Assembly (NCBI GenBank): GCA_964492545.1
Contig: CAZBKO010000009.1
Location: 1-38,454 of the forward strand
Reading direction: 5' to 3'
Origin: RGIG1934 sp964492545
GTDB lineage: Bacteria > Bacillota > Clostridia > Lachnospirales > Lachnospiraceae
Length of the DNA stretch: 38,454 nt
Made by a program: the position numbers and the translations under genes. A model generated the notes under the pieces. The model worked only from the letters and a program-made list of their open reading frames with translations, was not told the origin of the DNA and did no database searches. How positions within the stretch are numbered: the first letter of the stretch is position 1; every line of letters begins with the position of its first letter. Below are positions 1 to 7,911 of this stretch, piece by piece.

Positions 1-2
1 AA

Positions 3-920
3 GATAATGCTGAACATGGATTTGGTATGTATCTTGGACAGAAGACACTTCGTGATCAGGTAATTGCTAAGCTTGCTAAGGCAGCAGAGTCAGATGATAC
101 TCCAGCAGCTACAAAGGATGCAATCGCTAAGTTCATGGAGACAAAGGATAGCACAAAGGATAACTCAGCAGCAGTTGACGCATTAGTTGCAGAACTCGAA
201 AAGGGTGCAGCAGCCGGATGTGATACTTGCAAAGCAGTTCTTGCTAAGAAGCAGTACCTTGCTAAGAAATCTGTATGGATTCTTGGTGGTGATGGATGGG
301 CATATGATATCGGATTCGGTGGACTTGACCATGTACTTGCATCAGGCGAGAATGTAAATGTTATGGTATTTGATACAGAAATGTATTCTAATACAGGTGG
401 CCAGGCTTCTAAGGCTTCTAATATCGGTGAGGTTTGTCAGTTCGCTGCAGCTGGTAAGGAAGTTGGAAAGAAGAGCCTTGCTGAAATAGCAATGAGCTAT
501 GGTTACGTATATGTTGCTCAGATAGCACTTGGTGCTAACCCAGCACAGGCAGTTAAGGTACTTGCTGAAGCAGAAGCTTACAACGGACCTTCATTAATCA
601 TCGGATATGCTCCATGTGAACTTCACGGAGTTAAGGGTGGTATGAATCACTGTCAGGATGAGATGAAGAAGGCTGTATCTGCAGGATACTGGAACTTATT
701 CTCATTCAACCCAGCTCTTAAGGCAGAAGGAAAGAATCCATTTACATTGACATCTAAGCCAGGTGATGGAACTTACCAGGAATTCCTTGGAAATGAAACA
801 CGTTATACACGTTTACAGCGTTCATTCCCAGAACGTGCAGAGAAGTTATTTGCTCAGTCAGAGGATGCTGCTAAGGCACGTTACGAGCACTTAATGAAGT
901 TAGTAGAACTTTACAAATAA
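3..920 (+). CDS. nifJ: Pyruvate:ferredoxin (flavodoxin) oxidoreductase, C-terminal part
   Basis: This is the last ~305 residues of PFOR, the homodimeric enzyme that oxidises pyruvate to acetyl-CoA and CO2 and passes electrons to ferredoxin or flavodoxin. The frame is open to the window edge (codons for DNAEHGFGM precede the first visible ATG at 27), so the gene continues upstream. The thiamine pyrophosphate domain is plain: GGDGWAYDIGFGG followed by the MYSNTGGQASKAS motif typical of NifJ. An extra CDTC and a late YAPCELHG cysteine fit iron-sulfur ligands of the C-terminal domain. The gene ends just before a strong terminator. Its product could supply electrons to the hydrogenase and flavodoxin encoded later in the window. 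Family assignment is firm; the symbol rests on the C-terminal part only. Confidence 0.95.
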   Translation, partial: DNAEHGFGMYLGQKTLRDQVIAKLAKAAESDDTPAATKDAIAKFMETKDSTKDNSAAVDALVAELEKGAAAGCDTCKAVLAKKQYLAKKSVWILGGDGWAYDIGFGGLDHVLASGENVNVMVFDTEMYSNTGGQASKASNIGEVCQFAAAGKEVGKKSLAEIAMSYGYVYVAQIALGANPAQAVKVLAEAEAYNGPSLIIGYAPCELHGVKGGMNHCQDEMKKAVSAGYWNLFSFNPALKAEGKNPFTLTSKPGDGTYQEFLGNETRYTRLQRSFPERAEKLFAQSEDAAKARYEHLMKLVELYK

Positions 921-941
921 TCTGTGAGTAACAGATATATG

Positions 942-974
942 AGAACCTCCTGCTTAGGCGGGGGGTTCTTTTTT
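942..974 (+). terminator. Intrinsic terminator after nifJ
   Basis: A 12-bp stem (942-953 with 958-969, two G-U pairs) with loop TTAG is followed by a run of T. It lies 22 bases past the PFOR stop codon. Confidence 0.9.
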
Positions 975-1083
975 ACGTGAAATTGTATAAAAGCTTCAGG
1001 AAATGGTACGAGAAATGTATGATGAGCTGCCTGAGAGAAAAGTTAAGAAAAAAAAGTAGATGAATTGTCAGTATAAATTTTTA

Positions 1084-1112
1084 TTGACATATGTGGGAGA
1101 TGAATTCATAAT
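1084..1112 (+). promoter_or_regulatory. Sigma-A type promoter for the 1202 gene
   Basis: TTGACA at 1084-1089, a 17-base spacer and CATAAT at 1107-1112. It is the only good promoter seen before the genes at 1202, 1552 and 2286. The stretch 975-1201 otherwise holds only a short possible coding relic (1004-1060, ending in a lysine run). Confidence 0.6.
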
Positions 1113-1201
1113 TAAGTAAAGGGATGAGTGTCAATAATTTTCAAAGGGTGGCTCAGTAATATGGCTGAGATAAAATCTGACTATGAGACAGAAGTGAGAA
1201 T

Positions 1202-1447
1202 ATGACATTTGACGAGTGGATTGATAAGTTAATCGACGAATTGAAAAAGAAATATAGAATTATACATTTAGCAGTCACAACTACTGGAATGACAATTGAT
1301 TTTGAGCACTCATTTAACTACTATGTATCCCTTGGAACACTGAAAAATTTATGGTCTGTTTCATGTGAGGATCATTTCAGATGGGATGATAGCTTTGAGA
1401 TTATCTGCAAAGGAATCACAAGAGAGTATATGAAGCAGATTATGTAA
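1202..1447 (+). CDS. Small hypothetical protein (81 aa)
   Basis: I do not recognise this protein. It is a small soluble polypeptide without a signal peptide or membrane segment. The first 20 residues are charged and helical (EWIDKLIDELKKKY). Next comes a likely beta strand (IIHLAVTTTGMTIDFEH), then an aromatic stretch with two cysteines. The start ATG has only a weak ribosome site (GTGAGA). A consensus-like promoter lies 90 bases upstream. The stop codon TAA forms the first base of the candidate structured RNA that precedes the next gene, so the two genes may share a transcript. Function unknown. Confidence 0.55.
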   Translation: MTFDEWIDKLIDELKKKYRIIHLAVTTTGMTIDFEHSFNYYVSLGTLKNLWSVSCEDHFRWDDSFEIICKGITREYMKQIM

Positions 1448-1546
1448 TAGTTGTGTAGGAGCATCACAACTATTATTTTATGGCAGAAGCGAAATCGCCT
1501 GCGCGAATTTCACTTCGCCCCGTCGCAAAGATGCTCCGGAATGAGG
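1447..1546 (+). ncRNA. Candidate cis-regulatory pseudoknot RNA, copy A
   Basis: A 9-bp perfect stem (1447-1455 with 1465-1473) closes a 9-base loop holding GGAGCAT (1458-1464). That loop is fully complementary to ATGCTCC at 1531-1537, giving a 7-bp pseudoknot. Between them is a second long hairpin (1482-1495 with 1507-1519, one bulged A and one C-A mismatch). The 3' strand runs into GGAATGAGG, the likely ribosome binding site of the ATG at 1552. Copy B at 11128-11208 has the same plan, with compensatory base changes in the first stem. The class is not one I recognise. Confidence 0.65.
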
Positions 1547-1551
1547 TTATT

Positions 1552-2217
1552 ATGTTATATGTATTGATTTTTATTGGTATTGCGGTACCATTGGTGTTGA
1601 CAGTAATTAGAACTGTTAAGAAGGTTCTTAGCAATTATGTGGATGACACACAAAAGGAATGCGGTAGAGGTCCGGGGAGTGGAGATGAGACATTGCCGAC
1701 GGAAATGGGAGGACAGAGAGTGTTCTACATTAGAAGGGTAGAAGATAGTGAGAACTCCGGATGCTTCAATATTTTGAACCAAAATAGGGAAGTTATGTTT
1801 GGCGTAGAGAAAAAAGGTTTTAAACAGATTATATTTGATAAGGATAAGAACGAAATCGGACAAATAAAAAAGAAATCTGTTGATTTAACACTTGTTCTAT
1901 ATGTAAAGATTAAGGACAAATATTCATTTGCAGTAAAGAAAAAAGAAACTATAGATGGTTTGTTTAAGGTTCAGGGACTTGACTACATGATAGCCGGTGA
2001 TTTTACCGGATATGAGAACACGTTATATGATCTTCACGATCGTAAGCAGGCCATAATTTCAGTTGACAAAGATGGTGAAACTGTAGATAAAGAAAATGAT
2101 ACTTACAGGGGATATGATTTTGGAAATACCAAGATTACTATAACCAGAGAAGCTAAGAACAATATTTATCTTGTATTTGTTGCACTTTGCATTACAATGG
2201 TTAATTTCGGTGATTAA
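1552..2217 (+). CDS. LURP-one-related (Tubby-like fold) membrane-anchored protein
   Basis: A 221-residue protein. Residues 1-20 form a membrane segment (LYVLIFIGIAVPLVL). The remainder shows the pattern of the LURP-one-related/DUF567 beta-barrel family: MFGVEKKGF, then IFDKDKNEIGQIKKK, then KYSFAVKKK, then GLDYMIAGDF, then a final hydrophobic stretch IYLVFVALCITMVNF. These are the phospholipid-scramblase-like repeats of strands around a central helix. The biochemical role of bacterial members is unclear. The frame is open from 1480, but ATG 1552 is preferred. It has GAGG six bases upstream, and the longer start would translate the structured RNA. The candidate pseudoknot leader suggests translational control. 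Assignment is by motif pattern only. Confidence 0.6.
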   Translation: MLYVLIFIGIAVPLVLTVIRTVKKVLSNYVDDTQKECGRGPGSGDETLPTEMGGQRVFYIRRVEDSENSGCFNILNQNREVMFGVEKKGFKQIIFDKDKNEIGQIKKKSVDLTLVLYVKIKDKYSFAVKKKETIDGLFKVQGLDYMIAGDFTGYENTLYDLHDRKQAIISVDKDGETVDKENDTYRGYDFGNTKITITREAKNNIYLVFVALCITMVNFGD

Positions 2218-2227
2218 TTAGATATGA

Positions 2228-2262
2228 CAAAAGTAAAATCGCCTGGTGCAAAGACGCTTAGA
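2228..2262 (+). other. Possible 3' relic of the pseudoknot RNA
   Basis: AAATCGCCTG is followed by GTGCAAAGACGCTTAGAT. This resembles parts of copy A (AAATCGCCTG, then GTCGCAAAGATGCT) and lies just before another start codon. No upstream hairpin with a matching loop is present, so it is at best a decayed copy. Confidence 0.25.
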
Positions 2263-2285
2263 TAGTTTGAAAGAGGGAATGATTT

Positions 2286-4181
2286 ATGAAAAGAATGTTG
2301 GCTTTGTTTATGGCGGTATTAGCCATAGGCTTTGTAGGATGTAATTCGGGCAGTGAAGCTCAGAATAATGCAACTACTGCGATAGAAACAACAACTATAG
2401 AGACAACACCCGGTGAAGCAACTGATGTAGCCGGGTTATACTCACTTGCAGCTGACTGGAAGACCAAGAATCCTGCACTGAGTGTTAAATATTCAGATGG
2501 TTACTTAATAATGCCATTTGTTGTGGGCGGAATGGACACAGTTGAAATGACTGTTGTCGTGTATTCAGTGGCAGACGAAATGACAACGGCAGAGATTGAG
2601 GTGGATTGCGGTCAGCCACAATGTGGTGCCCTAAGTAAAGGCGACTTTTACATCTTTGATTGTGAGAAATTTGAAATGACATATTACAGCTGTATTGGTG
2701 AGGAAAAGGAAAAAATGACCTTGCCAGCTGTTAAGGATTGTTCATATATGGAGCTTTTGGGAACATCCACAGACGGTACGAAGATTGTATACAGCGAATA
2801 TTCCACAACACTTCCAAATCAGCTAGCGATGTATGACACAGTGACAAAAGAAGAAACTGTGCTGAGTGAGGATATTTTTTACTATATAAGTTCAGACAAC
2901 GAAAAAATGCAGCTTCAGGGTACAGATAACAACATATTTACTTTGACATTTGCAGACAAAAAGCTGGAAAGAATAGGAGATACGCTGTACTATGTCACAT
3001 GGACTCCTTACTACGGAGTAGATGAAAAGACTAATCAATTTGTATTATGCTCATGCGATGATCTTACGAATGGGTATGCTATCAAAAAAGCAAACGACCA
3101 GGAAACATTCATAACAGCCGGAAAAAACATTTTCATAAGTTCAGAGAATTATTATACGGAATCAAACACCTTTAAATATACTGATTTGGCAAATAAGTGC
3201 AAATATTCAGTGGAAATACCAAAGCTGCATATACTTGGGGGATGTTTAACAGACGAAGGCCAGGCTATTATGGTAGCAGGTGATGGAGAAGGAAAGGATT
3301 GGGGCTTATATCTATTTGACCCGACAAAAGCGGAGAAATCAGAAAAGATTGATGTTGAAACGGTAAGTCTTGTGCCGGAGGTGCCTGAATGGAAAGGCAG
3401 CGAAGAAACAATCAGACTTGCTCAGGAATTGCTTGATAAATATAGTGTAAGAGCAATTTGGTCAAATGATAAATCTAAGGACTTATTTGAGAGCGTAGAC
3501 ACTATCAGCGTGTCTAAGTGTTCAGAGGAGTATGTCACGGCAACACTTAAATACTTAACAGAGCATTTGGATTATTATCCTGACGGAATGCTAAAAGAGA
3601 TTGGCAACCAGCGTGAAATATGGCTGTATCTGGGTAAAGATCTTTCAGTAGACAATGGCCTGACAAGCGATGCGGCAGGTGTATATATTATGTCGGAAAA
3701 TCATGTTAAGATAGGTATAGATATTGATGGCATGGAAAATGGTAACGTTGGAGTAACATTGGCACATGAGCTGTCTCATGCGATTGATGATAGAGTTGAC
3801 TATAAATGGATAAGCGGATGGGTTGACTTATTGCCTGAGGATATCAGAGAAAAAGCATATTTCAATGATTACAGCGATTATACAGATTTGAGCTATACAG
3901 CGTACAGTGATAATAATTCACCGATATGGTTTTCGGATTCATATGGAAGAACATACCCAACAGAAGACAGGGCATGTATTTTTCAGGGATTATACGAATC
4001 CTACGAGGCTGGAGCAATTGACTTTAGAATAGATTATGATAATTTGAAGCTAAAAGCACGATATTACTGCGTAATGCTTAGAGATAACTTTGACTCGTGT
4101 AAAAATGCGAAAAATCTTCCTTGGGAGCAGTACCTTGGAGAAATAAATATGGATGAATTCAAATCAGTAGTAGGAGAGTAA
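2286..4181 (+). CDS. Lipoprotein with C-terminal zinc metallopeptidase motif
   Basis: A 631-residue exported lipoprotein. The signal peptide MKRMLALFMAVLAIGF ends in the lipobox FVGC (Cys19), so the mature protein is probably lipid-anchored outside the membrane. A Thr/Glu-rich linker follows (TTAIETTTIETT). Residues ~50-370 contain repeated beta-strand units (for example DGTKIVYSEYS, YLFDP) that resemble a beta-propeller. The C-terminal third carries H494-E-L-S-H498, an HExxH zinc site. A downstream E560-D-R-A could supply the third ligand, as in gluzincin-like families. Ribosome site GAGGGA is well placed. It is followed 13 bases later by the CorA-like gene. Substrate unknown; I infer an extracytoplasmic protease or a degenerate relative. 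Confidence 0.65.
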   Translation: MKRMLALFMAVLAIGFVGCNSGSEAQNNATTAIETTTIETTPGEATDVAGLYSLAADWKTKNPALSVKYSDGYLIMPFVVGGMDTVEMTVVVYSVADEMTTAEIEVDCGQPQCGALSKGDFYIFDCEKFEMTYYSCIGEEKEKMTLPAVKDCSYMELLGTSTDGTKIVYSEYSTTLPNQLAMYDTVTKEETVLSEDIFYYISSDNEKMQLQGTDNNIFTLTFADKKLERIGDTLYYVTWTPYYGVDEKTNQFVLCSCDDLTNGYAIKKANDQETFITAGKNIFISSENYYTESNTFKYTDLANKCKYSVEIPKLHILGGCLTDEGQAIMVAGDGEGKDWGLYLFDPTKAEKSEKIDVETVSLVPEVPEWKGSEETIRLAQELLDKYSVRAIWSNDKSKDLFESVDTISVSKCSEEYVTATLKYLTEHLDYYPDGMLKEIGNQREIWLYLGKDLSVDNGLTSDAAGVYIMSENHVKIGIDIDGMENGNVGVTLAHELSHAIDDRVDYKWISGWVDLLPEDIREKAYFNDYSDYTDLSYTAYSDNNSPIWFSDSYGRTYPTEDRACIFQGLYESYEAGAIDFRIDYDNLKLKARYYCVMLRDNFDSCKNAKNLPWEQYLGEINMDEFKSVVGE

Positions 4182-4193
4182 GGATTAGAAGCT

Positions 4194-5105
4194 ATGTTTT
4201 ATATAATAAAAAATGACATTATGGAAGAGACAGATAGAGATACATGGGAGAATGGCACTGAGGGTGTCGCCATATTTAATAGTGTGCAGTGGGAAGAGGA
4301 GCTAAATCTTCGCACTGCGTACACTATGAATCAAAGTCGGGATAATATAAGATTTTGTAAAATAGAGAGTCATGCCAACTATTTATTTGGAACAATTCAT
4401 AGTCCATTAAAGAAAAAGAAGAACAAATGCAGTGGAATAGCTTTCTATATATTAGACAGAAAGGTTATTTTCATAGAAGATACAGACGCTGTTAAGAATA
4501 GTATTGAAGAAATTATAGCGAAAAAACTGCGAAAAGGTTATGGAATCGAAAGATTCCTTTTTGATTTTCTCGTGTCACTGATAGATGGTGACTTGGAATA
4601 TCTTGCAAATATTGAACGAAATTTAACCAGGATGGAGGAAATAATCCTGAGTAAAGATATGGATGACTTCAATTATAAAATGTTGAAAATGAAAAAGGAA
4701 ATTTCGAGACTATACAGATATTATGGTCAGCTGACAGACCTGGGGGAGGATTTGTACGAGAACCAAAAGGACTTTTTTGGCAAGAAAAATCTCGTGGTAT
4801 TTCAAACCTTTGCTGACAGGGCATCAAGGCTTCAGGGAGAGACACAGGTTCTTCGTGAATACGCCATGCAGGTGCAGGACGTGTATCAATCTGAGATTGG
4901 TATAAGACAGAATGATGTTATGAAGGTGCTGACAATTGTTACAACAATATTTTTGCCATTGACACTGATTGCCGGATGGTATGGAATGAACTTTCAGAAT
5001 ATGCCTGAGCTGGCATGGGATTATGGATATCCGATGATAATAGGAATAAGTGCATTTGTAATCGTGTTTAGCTTGTGGTTATTTAAGAGAAAAAAGTTTT
5101 TTTAA
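4194..5105 (+). CDS. CorA-family divalent cation transporter
   Basis: A 303-residue protein with the CorA plan: a long soluble N-terminal domain, a charged helical region (about residues 130-230) and two C-terminal membrane helices. The helices are joined at the diagnostic GMN motif (WYGMNF, near residue 264). The first helix is TIVTTIFLPLTLIAGW and the second IIGISAFVIVFSLWLF, ending in the basic tail KRKKFF. CorA proteins form pentameric channels for Mg2+, sometimes Co2+, Ni2+ or Zn2+. The gene follows the lipoprotein gene by 12 bases and is probably cotranscribed. The N-terminus is divergent, so substrate specificity is not predictable. Confidence 0.88.
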   Translation: MFYIIKNDIMEETDRDTWENGTEGVAIFNSVQWEEELNLRTAYTMNQSRDNIRFCKIESHANYLFGTIHSPLKKKKNKCSGIAFYILDRKVIFIEDTDAVKNSIEEIIAKKLRKGYGIERFLFDFLVSLIDGDLEYLANIERNLTRMEEIILSKDMDDFNYKMLKMKKEISRLYRYYGQLTDLGEDLYENQKDFFGKKNLVVFQTFADRASRLQGETQVLREYAMQVQDVYQSEIGIRQNDVMKVLTIVTTIFLPLTLIAGWYGMNFQNMPELAWDYGYPMIIGISAFVIVFSLWLFKRKKFF

Positions 5106-5112
5106 AAAGTTA

Positions 5113-5141
5113 TTGACTTCTAATGCGCGTTAGACTATACT
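5113..5141 (+). promoter_or_regulatory. Promoter of the feo operon
   Basis: TTGACT at 5113-5118, a 17-base spacer and TATACT at 5136-5141, upstream of the first feoA. The GTTAG-N6-CTAAC operator overlaps the -10 box, so a bound repressor would block RNA polymerase. Confidence 0.8.
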
Positions 5142-5144
5142 AAC
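5129..5144. promoter_or_regulatory. Palindromic operator GTTAG-N6-CTAAC, site 1 (feoA)
   Basis: GTTAGACTATACTAAC is a 16-bp inverted repeat over the feoA -10 box. The half-site TTAG/CTAA resembles DtxR/IdeR-family operators. Related sites lie at 5646-5661 and 11107-11122. Confidence 0.75.
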
Positions 5145-5184
5145 TATGATAAATCAGAACTAATTATTATAGAAGGAGGATGAG

Positions 5185-5397
5185 ATGATGCCATTAACAA
5201 TGATGAATACCGGTGAACCTTCTGTTATTAAGAAAGTTGGCGGAAAAGAGGAAACAAGAAGATTTCTTGAAAATCTGGGCTTTGTGACAGGTGGAGTTGT
5301 TACAGTCGTTTCTGAAATAGGTGGAAATATGATTGTTAACGTCAAGGATTCCAGGGTAGCCATAGGAAAAGACATGGCTAACAAAATTATGGTATAG
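5185..5397 (+). CDS. feoA: FeoA-domain protein (first of two)
   Basis: A 70-residue SH3-like FeoA protein, the small cytosolic partner of the FeoB ferrous iron permease. Its features are the PLTMMNTGEP opening strand, GFVTGGVVTVVSEIGGNMIVNV in the core and the RVAIGKDMANKIMV end typical of the family. It has a perfect AAGGAGG site five bases before ATG 5185; ATG 5188 is an alternative. It lies first in the feoA-feoA-feoB operon, directly behind the operator-covered promoter. Two FeoA paralogues before one FeoB are common in Clostridia. The exact role of each is not known. Confidence 0.9.
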   Translation: MMPLTMMNTGEPSVIKKVGGKEETRRFLENLGFVTGGVVTVVSEIGGNMIVNVKDSRVAIGKDMANKIMV

Positions 5398-5408
5398 GAG
5401 AATAACTC

Positions 5409-5630
5409 ATGAAGACATTAAAGGAAGTTGCATGTGGCAACACTGTGAAGGTCACTAAATTAACAGGTGACGGGCCGGTTAAGAGAAGAATTATGGATAT
5501 GGGAATTACAAAGGGTGTAGAGGTATTTGTAAGAAAAGTAGCACCGCTTGGTGACCCTATTGAAGTAACTGTAAGGGGATATGAATTATCACTTCGAAAA
5601 GCAGATGCTGAGATGATAGAAGTAGAATAA
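5409..5630 (+). CDS. feoA: FeoA-domain protein (second of two)
   Basis: A 73-residue second FeoA protein. It shows the classic family order: TLKEVACGNTVKVTKLTGDG, then RRIMDMGITKGVEVFV (the RxxDMGxxxG motif), then APLGDPIEVTVRGYELSLRKADAEMIEV. It is closer to canonical FeoA than the preceding paralogue. The TAGGAG ribosome site overlaps the stop of the first feoA, so translation may be coupled. A second operator separates it from feoB. Confidence 0.93.
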   Translation: MKTLKEVACGNTVKVTKLTGDGPVKRRIMDMGITKGVEVFVRKVAPLGDPIEVTVRGYELSLRKADAEMIEVE

Positions 5631-5645
5631 TTTTTTTTATGATAG

Positions 5646-5661
5646 GTTAGATAATACTAAC
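5646..5661. promoter_or_regulatory. Palindromic operator GTTAG-N6-CTAAC, site 2 (feoB)
   Basis: GTTAGATAATACTAAC lies 41 bases before the feoB start and contains a GATAAT stretch that could serve as a -10 box. No good -35 box is seen, so whether a second promoter exists is open. Confidence 0.65.
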
Positions 5662-5702
5662 ACTAATAAGAATACACAAACCACGAAGAAATGGAGCTAA
5701 AT

Positions 5703-7900
5703 ATGTCTATTAAAATTGCACTTGCAGGTAACCCTAACTGCGGAAAGACAACTTTATTTAATGCATTGACCGGTTCAAACCAATTTGTTGGTAACTGGCC
5801 AGGCGTTACAGTAGAGAAAAAAGAGGGTAAATTAAAAGGAAATAAAGATGTTGTTATAACAGATTTACCAGGTATTTATTCATTATCACCGTACACACTT
5901 GAAGAGGTTGTAGCTAGAAATTATCTTATAGGTGAAAGACCTGATGCGATTATCAATATTGTTGATGGAACAAACATTGAAAGAAATCTCTATTTATCAA
6001 CTCAGATTATGGAGCTTGGCATACCTGTAATTATGGCAGTCAATATGATTGATGTTCTTGAGAAGAACGGAGATAAAATACATACTGACAAATTAAGTAA
6101 AAAACTTGGCTGCGAAGTGGTCGAGATATCAGCACTTAAGGGAACAGGAATTAAGGAAGCGGCAAATAAGGCAGTAGCTCTTGCGAAGAGCAAAAAAGTT
6201 GCAAATCCTGTTCATGAATTTGGTCAGGATGTTGAAAGCGTTATAGAAAAAGTCGAGGAGAAGCTTGCAAATACAGTTCCTGATGAACAGAAAAGATTTT
6301 TTGCAATCAAGCTCATTGAAAAGGACGATAAGATCGGTGAACAGATAAATATTGTTCCTGTCGTTGATGAGGAAATCAAATTTTTGGAAGAAAAGTTTGA
6401 TGACGACACGGAAAGCATCATAACAAACGAAAGATATACATATATTTCTTCAATAATTAAGGAATGCGTATCTAAGGCAAAGAATAAGAAGCTTACAGGT
6501 TCAGATAAGATTGACAGAATCGTTACAAATAGATGGCTTGCACTTCCAATATTTGCAGTTATTATGTTTATCGTGTATTACGTATCAGTTGCAACAGTCG
6601 GTACATGGGCTACGGATTGGGCAAATGATGGTGTATTTGGCGAGGGATGGAATTTCCTTGGAATCAAATCACTTCATGTACCGGGCGTACCTGAAATAAT
6701 AGCAAATGGTCTTGATGCAATTAAATGTGCAGACTGGCTTTCAGGACTTATCCTTGATGGTATTGTAGCAGGTGTTGGCGCGGTACTTGGATTCGTTCCA
6801 CAGATGCTTGTACTGTTTATTTTCCTTGCTTTCCTTGAATCATGCGGATATATGGCAAGAGTTGCATTCATTATGGATAGAATCTTTAGAAAATTTGGAT
6901 TATCAGGAAAATCATTTATTCCAATGTTAATTGGAAGCGGATGTGGTGTTCCAGGTATCATGGCATCTAGAACTATTGAAAATGACCGAGACAGAAAGAT
7001 GACTATAATGACAACAACATTTGTTCCATGTGGAGCAAAGCTTCCAATAATTGCCCTTATTGCAGGAGCATTATTTGACGGAGCATGGTGGGTTGCACCA
7101 AGTTCATATTTTGTAGGAATTGCAGCAATTATATGTTCGGGAATTATTCTTAAGAAGACAAAAATGTTTGCAGGTGATCCGGCACCATTCGTTATGGAGC
7201 TTCCAGCATATCATATGCCAACAGTAGGAAATGTTTTAAGAAGTATGTGGGAAAGAGGNNNNNNNNNNNNNNNNNNTGGTCATTTATTAAGAAAGCCGGA
7301 ACAATTATCCTTCTTTCAACAATTGTATTATGGTTCATGATGAACTTCGGATTTGTAGATGGCGGACTCAAGATGCTTGAGGAAGAACAGTTAAATGACA
7401 GTATTTTGGCGGCAATCGGCGGAGCTATAGCACCAATATTTAAGCCACTTGGATGGGGAAATTGGAAGATGGCAGTTGCAGCAGTAACAGGTTTGATAGC
7501 AAAAGAAAATGTAGTAGGTACATTTGGTATTCTCTACGGATTTGGCTCTGAAGTTGCAGAAGATGGAGCTGAGGTATGGGGTTCACTTGCAGCAAACATG
7601 ACAGCGGTTGCAGCATACTCATTCCTTGTATTTAACCTTTTATGTGCACCTTGTTTCGCAGCAATGGGAGCAATTAAGAGAGAAATGAACAATAGAAAAT
7701 GGTTCTGGTTCGCAATTGGATACCAGACAGTGCTTGCTTATGTGGTTTCACTTTGTGTATATCAGATTGGAACACTTATCACTGCAGGAACTTTCAGTGT
7801 AGGAGTTGTAGTGGCACTGATAATTATACTGATATTTGGATATTTATTATTCAGACCATACAAAGAAAGCAATACACTTGATATTAAGCTAAAAAAGTAA
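5703..7900 (+). CDS. feoB: Ferrous iron transport protein B (interrupted by an assembly gap)
   Basis: FeoB is the membrane GTPase permease for Fe2+. The N-terminal G domain has ALAGNPNCGKTT (G1), DLPGIYSLSP (G3) and NMID (G4), followed by a helical GDI-like region. The membrane part has two gate motifs, GSGCGVPGIMASRTI and FVPCGAKLPIIALIAG, and a late CAPCFAAMGA. ATG 5703 is chosen because GGAG (5693-5696) is then six bases upstream; ATG 5691 has no ribosome site. Eighteen Ns at 7259-7276 shift the frame. Reading MWERG before the gap directly into WSFIKKAGT after it restores the family sequence, giving a 726-residue protein if one base, not 18, is missing. The gene is probably intact. Confidence 0.95.
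7259..7276. other. Assembly gap (18 N) inside feoB
   Basis: A run of 18 undetermined bases. Its length is not compatible with the feoB frame, which needs 1 base modulo 3, so it is a placeholder and not a measured gap. Confidence 0.97.
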
Positions 7901-7911
7901 TAATATGAGAG

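Noticed and set aside
1004..1060. Short frame ending in a lysine run after nifJ
   Set aside because: Only ~18 codons, no ribosome site and no family resemblance; possibly a gene relic.
1500..1546. Resemblance of copy A 3' strand (GTCGCAAAG then CTCCGG) to the c-di-GMP-I (GEMM) riboswitch
   Set aside because: The GGCAAACC 5' element, the GNRA tetraloop hairpin and the second receptor domain are not present, and copy B lacks GCAAAG. The loop-to-3'-strand pairing is a different architecture.
1480..1551. Longer start for the LURP-one-like gene at 1480
   Set aside because: It would translate through the structured RNA and has no ribosome site; ATG 1552 has GAGG at good spacing.
6511..6699. Overlapping frames within feoB and many frames on the opposite strand of long genes
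   Set aside because: They lie wholly inside well-supported genes, lack ribosome sites and encode no recognisable protein.
7247..7900. A separate second gene after the N run
   Set aside because: It is the continuation of feoB (second half of the permease domain); the apparent split is caused by the gap length.
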